Source: DATAVB01 sp040414495
GTDB lineage: Bacteria; Actinomycetota; Actinomycetes; Mycobacteriales; QHCD01
Reading direction: 5' to 3'
DNA: 5,916 bases
NCBI GenBank assembly: GCA_040414495.1
Contig: JBEDUI010000138.1
Coordinates: 1 to 5,916, forward strand
The notes below the pieces were generated by a model, which saw nothing but the letters and a program-made list of their open reading frames with translations, ran no database searches and had not been told where the DNA came from. The translations under genes were made by a program, and so were the position numbers. Positions within the stretch are counted from its first letter, which is position 1, and each line of letters opens with the position of its first letter. This document shows positions 4,591-5,916 of this stretch, one piece after another.

Positions 4591-5712
4591 TTACGGAGCG
4601 AGGTCGACCCGTACGTATGGGTTACGACCGGCACGACTAAAGGCGGCAAGCGTCCCGGGGCCGCTGGTGATCTGCACGTCGCACTTCTTGGTCGCGCTCA
4701 TGCTGGCCGAGTCGAACTGCATGACCGCCTTGATGTTTGGCAGCGCCTGCAATGCCGATACGAAGCCGGCGTACCACCGCGCCTTGGCCGCGGGATCGGC
4801 CGGATCCGGCGACGACCCGTATTCGGCCAGCAGAAACGGCTTGTTGCCGTGGTGATGGCTCTCCAGCCAGTGGTAGAACCGGTTGATCGTGGTCGTCGGG
4901 TCCTTCCACTTAGTGCCGTTGCACTTGTAGAAGTTGTACGGGTCGTACCCGATCCAGTCCACATAGGAATCGCCGGGATACATGGCGGCGATGCGACCGG
5001 CGTCGGCGATCGTCCCGGTCGAGGTCCACACCCACACGACATTTCGCACCTGCTGCTGCGCGAACACGTCGTGGATGTGCCGGTACGCGGCGACGTAATC
5101 GGCCGCGCTGCCCTGACCGCGCCGGGTCGAGCCGTCCATTTCGTGGTCGAAGTCCAGGAAGACCGGCAGCCCCCATGCCTTGATCCGCCGCGCCTCCGGG
5201 ATCAGCACGGACTGGTCGTAACGACCGTCGGCGATATCGCGCCAGGCGAATTTCGTGCCGCGGGCGTAATTCCGTGATTCCCAGGCAAAGTACAGAATGC
5301 GGTGCCGGTCGGCGCCCAGTTGCTTCTCGTACGCATCGGGAAACGCGCCATTGCCGCCGGTCCCGGAAAAGTCGTGATACCGCTTCACCAGGTCGAACCG
5401 TCGCCCGACCAGGTGCTCCAGATTGGTTACACCGCGAGCCCAGTTACCGGCCACCGCATGCGCATAAATGCCCCACAACGCACCGCAGGTCGGAACCAGC
5501 TTCGCCCCCAGCCGACAATCCCCGCGCGACGCCAAGGCCGGTTTCCCTTGCCCACCAGGCGAATCGGATCGGCTGACCGCTAACCCGACGACCAGCCCGA
5601 TTACCAGGACCGGCACGAGAACAAGCAGTGCCGTGAAAAAGCGTCGACGGCCCGGAGCCGGAGTCCACTGTGGACCCCGGTCCGGGCCGCCCGGGCCGTA
5701 TGGAGCCGACAC
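4591..5712 (-). CDS. Membrane-anchored GH26-like glycoside hydrolase (beta-mannanase type)
   Basis: This 373-residue protein has a short proline/glycine-rich cytoplasmic tail, an RRR stop (22-24), one transmembrane helix (about 26-47) and an extracellular catalytic domain (about 74-373), so it is a type II signal-anchored enzyme. The fold matches GH26, retaining endo-hydrolases related to beta-mannanases. CGALWGIYAH (76-85) opens the barrel. FDHEMDGS (188-195) holds the probable acid/base E191 with the family's preceding His. VVWVWTST (225-232) and YPGDSYVDWIGYDPYN (245-260) follow, and LLAEYG (294-299) holds the probable nucleophile E297. C264 and C344 may form a disulfide. The substrate cannot be read from sequence; an exopolysaccharide glycan is as likely as mannan. 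The GTG start at 5712 lies 3 nt after the stop of the upstream LamG-type gene, without a strong Shine-Dalgarno, which suggests translational coupling. The next gene is a clear paralogue (shared KRYHDFSG/KRYYDFSG, DPYN and EYG motifs), so the pair arose by duplication. Confidence 0.9.
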   Translation of the reverse strand: MSAPYGPGGPDRGPQWTPAPGRRRFFTALLVLVPVLVIGLVVGLAVSRSDSPGGQGKPALASRGDCRLGAKLVPTCGALWGIYAHAVAGNWARGVTNLEHLVGRRFDLVKRYHDFSGTGGNGAFPDAYEKQLGADRHRILYFAWESRNYARGTKFAWRDIADGRYDQSVLIPEARRIKAWGLPVFLDFDHEMDGSTRRGQGSAADYVAAYRHIHDVFAQQQVRNVVWVWTSTGTIADAGRIAAMYPGDSYVDWIGYDPYNFYKCNGTKWKDPTTTINRFYHWLESHHHGNKPFLLAEYGSSPDPADPAAKARWYAGFVSALQALPNIKAVMQFDSASMSATKKCDVQITSGPGTLAAFSRAGRNPYVRVDLAP

Positions 5713-5715
5713 CCG

Positions 5716-5916
5716 CTAGCGCGCCGCCGCGTAATGGGCGGCGACCCGGGCACTGCTCAACGCCTTGCCGTACACGGCCACATCGTCGATCAGACCGCCG
5801 TAATAGTTATGGGTCGGCACCTGCGGCCAGGTGCCGATCGAGTCCCCACCGACCCGCCAGTACCCGGCGTAGCTCTTCGGCGCCGCGCTCGCCGTGTTCT
5901 GCGCGACGACCTTGCC
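5716..5916 (-). CDS. LamG-like (concanavalin A-type) domain protein, C-terminal fragment
   Basis: The last 66 residues of a longer protein enter from the right edge. The start and most of the gene lie outside the window. The segment NYYGGLIDDVAVYGKALSSARVAAHYAAAR is the characteristic final strand and helix of LamG/Laminin_G_3 domains (pattern: G-x-I-D-D/E-V-x-V-Y, then A-L-S, then a helix ending HY). Just before it, YWRVGGDS fits the penultimate strand of the same jelly-roll fold. Such domains bind carbohydrate or act as adhesive modules in secreted actinobacterial proteins, so the protein is probably extracellular. The stop (5716-5718) lies 3 nt before the start of the membrane-anchored hydrolase, and all three leftward genes probably share one transcript. 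What other domains the missing part carries cannot be told. Confidence 0.82.
   Translation of the reverse strand, partial: GKVVAQNTASAAPKSYAGYWRVGGDSIGTWPQVPTHNYYGGLIDDVAVYGKALSSARVAAHYAAAR

Overview
The window is high-GC DNA with the codon use and protein families of a soil-type actinobacterium. The evidence is GTG starts, a MmyB-type regulator, a Tat-exported hydrolase and LamG-type secreted proteins. The genus cannot be fixed from the sequence. It holds five protein genes, one of them cut by the right edge, and two gene-free blocks filled with an unusual phased repeat.

Layout. Positions 1-672 contain no gene. Positions 1-631 are a tandem array of monomers of about 51.5 bp in two alternating types (A and B), forming a 103-bp higher-order dimer, cut by the left edge. 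Next comes a divergent pair: a leftward HTH regulator with a MmyB-like ligand-binding domain (673-1533) and a rightward zinc-free quinone-oxidoreductase-type MDR enzyme (1665-2582), separated by 131 bp that must hold both promoters. The gap 2583-2902 lies between convergent genes. It is filled by a second array with the same 13-bp core on a 52-bp grid, but with largely different linkers. Positions 2903-5916 are a leftward run of three genes, read from right to left: the C-terminal end of a LamG-like protein, a membrane-anchored GH26-like glycoside hydrolase, and a Tat-exported GH26-like paralogue with an extra C-terminal beta-rich domain. The gaps are 3 and 50 nt, so this is probably one operon acting on an extracellular polysaccharide.

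How the genes work together. The regulator probably controls the adjacent oxidoreductase (inference from divergent layout and family habit). The three leftward genes look like a surface or secreted glycan-handling module, with one catalytic domain held at the membrane and one released.

The most unusual item is the repeat system. Both arrays share a core close to CACGCTCGCTGCA at 50-53 bp steps, about five DNA turns. Each array holds one inverted copy inside an almost identical 36-bp block, and both arrays end close to the 3' end of a gene. Spacing is better conserved than linker sequence, which suggests either phased protein binding or a satellite-like amplification history. No database search was possible, so novelty is not established.
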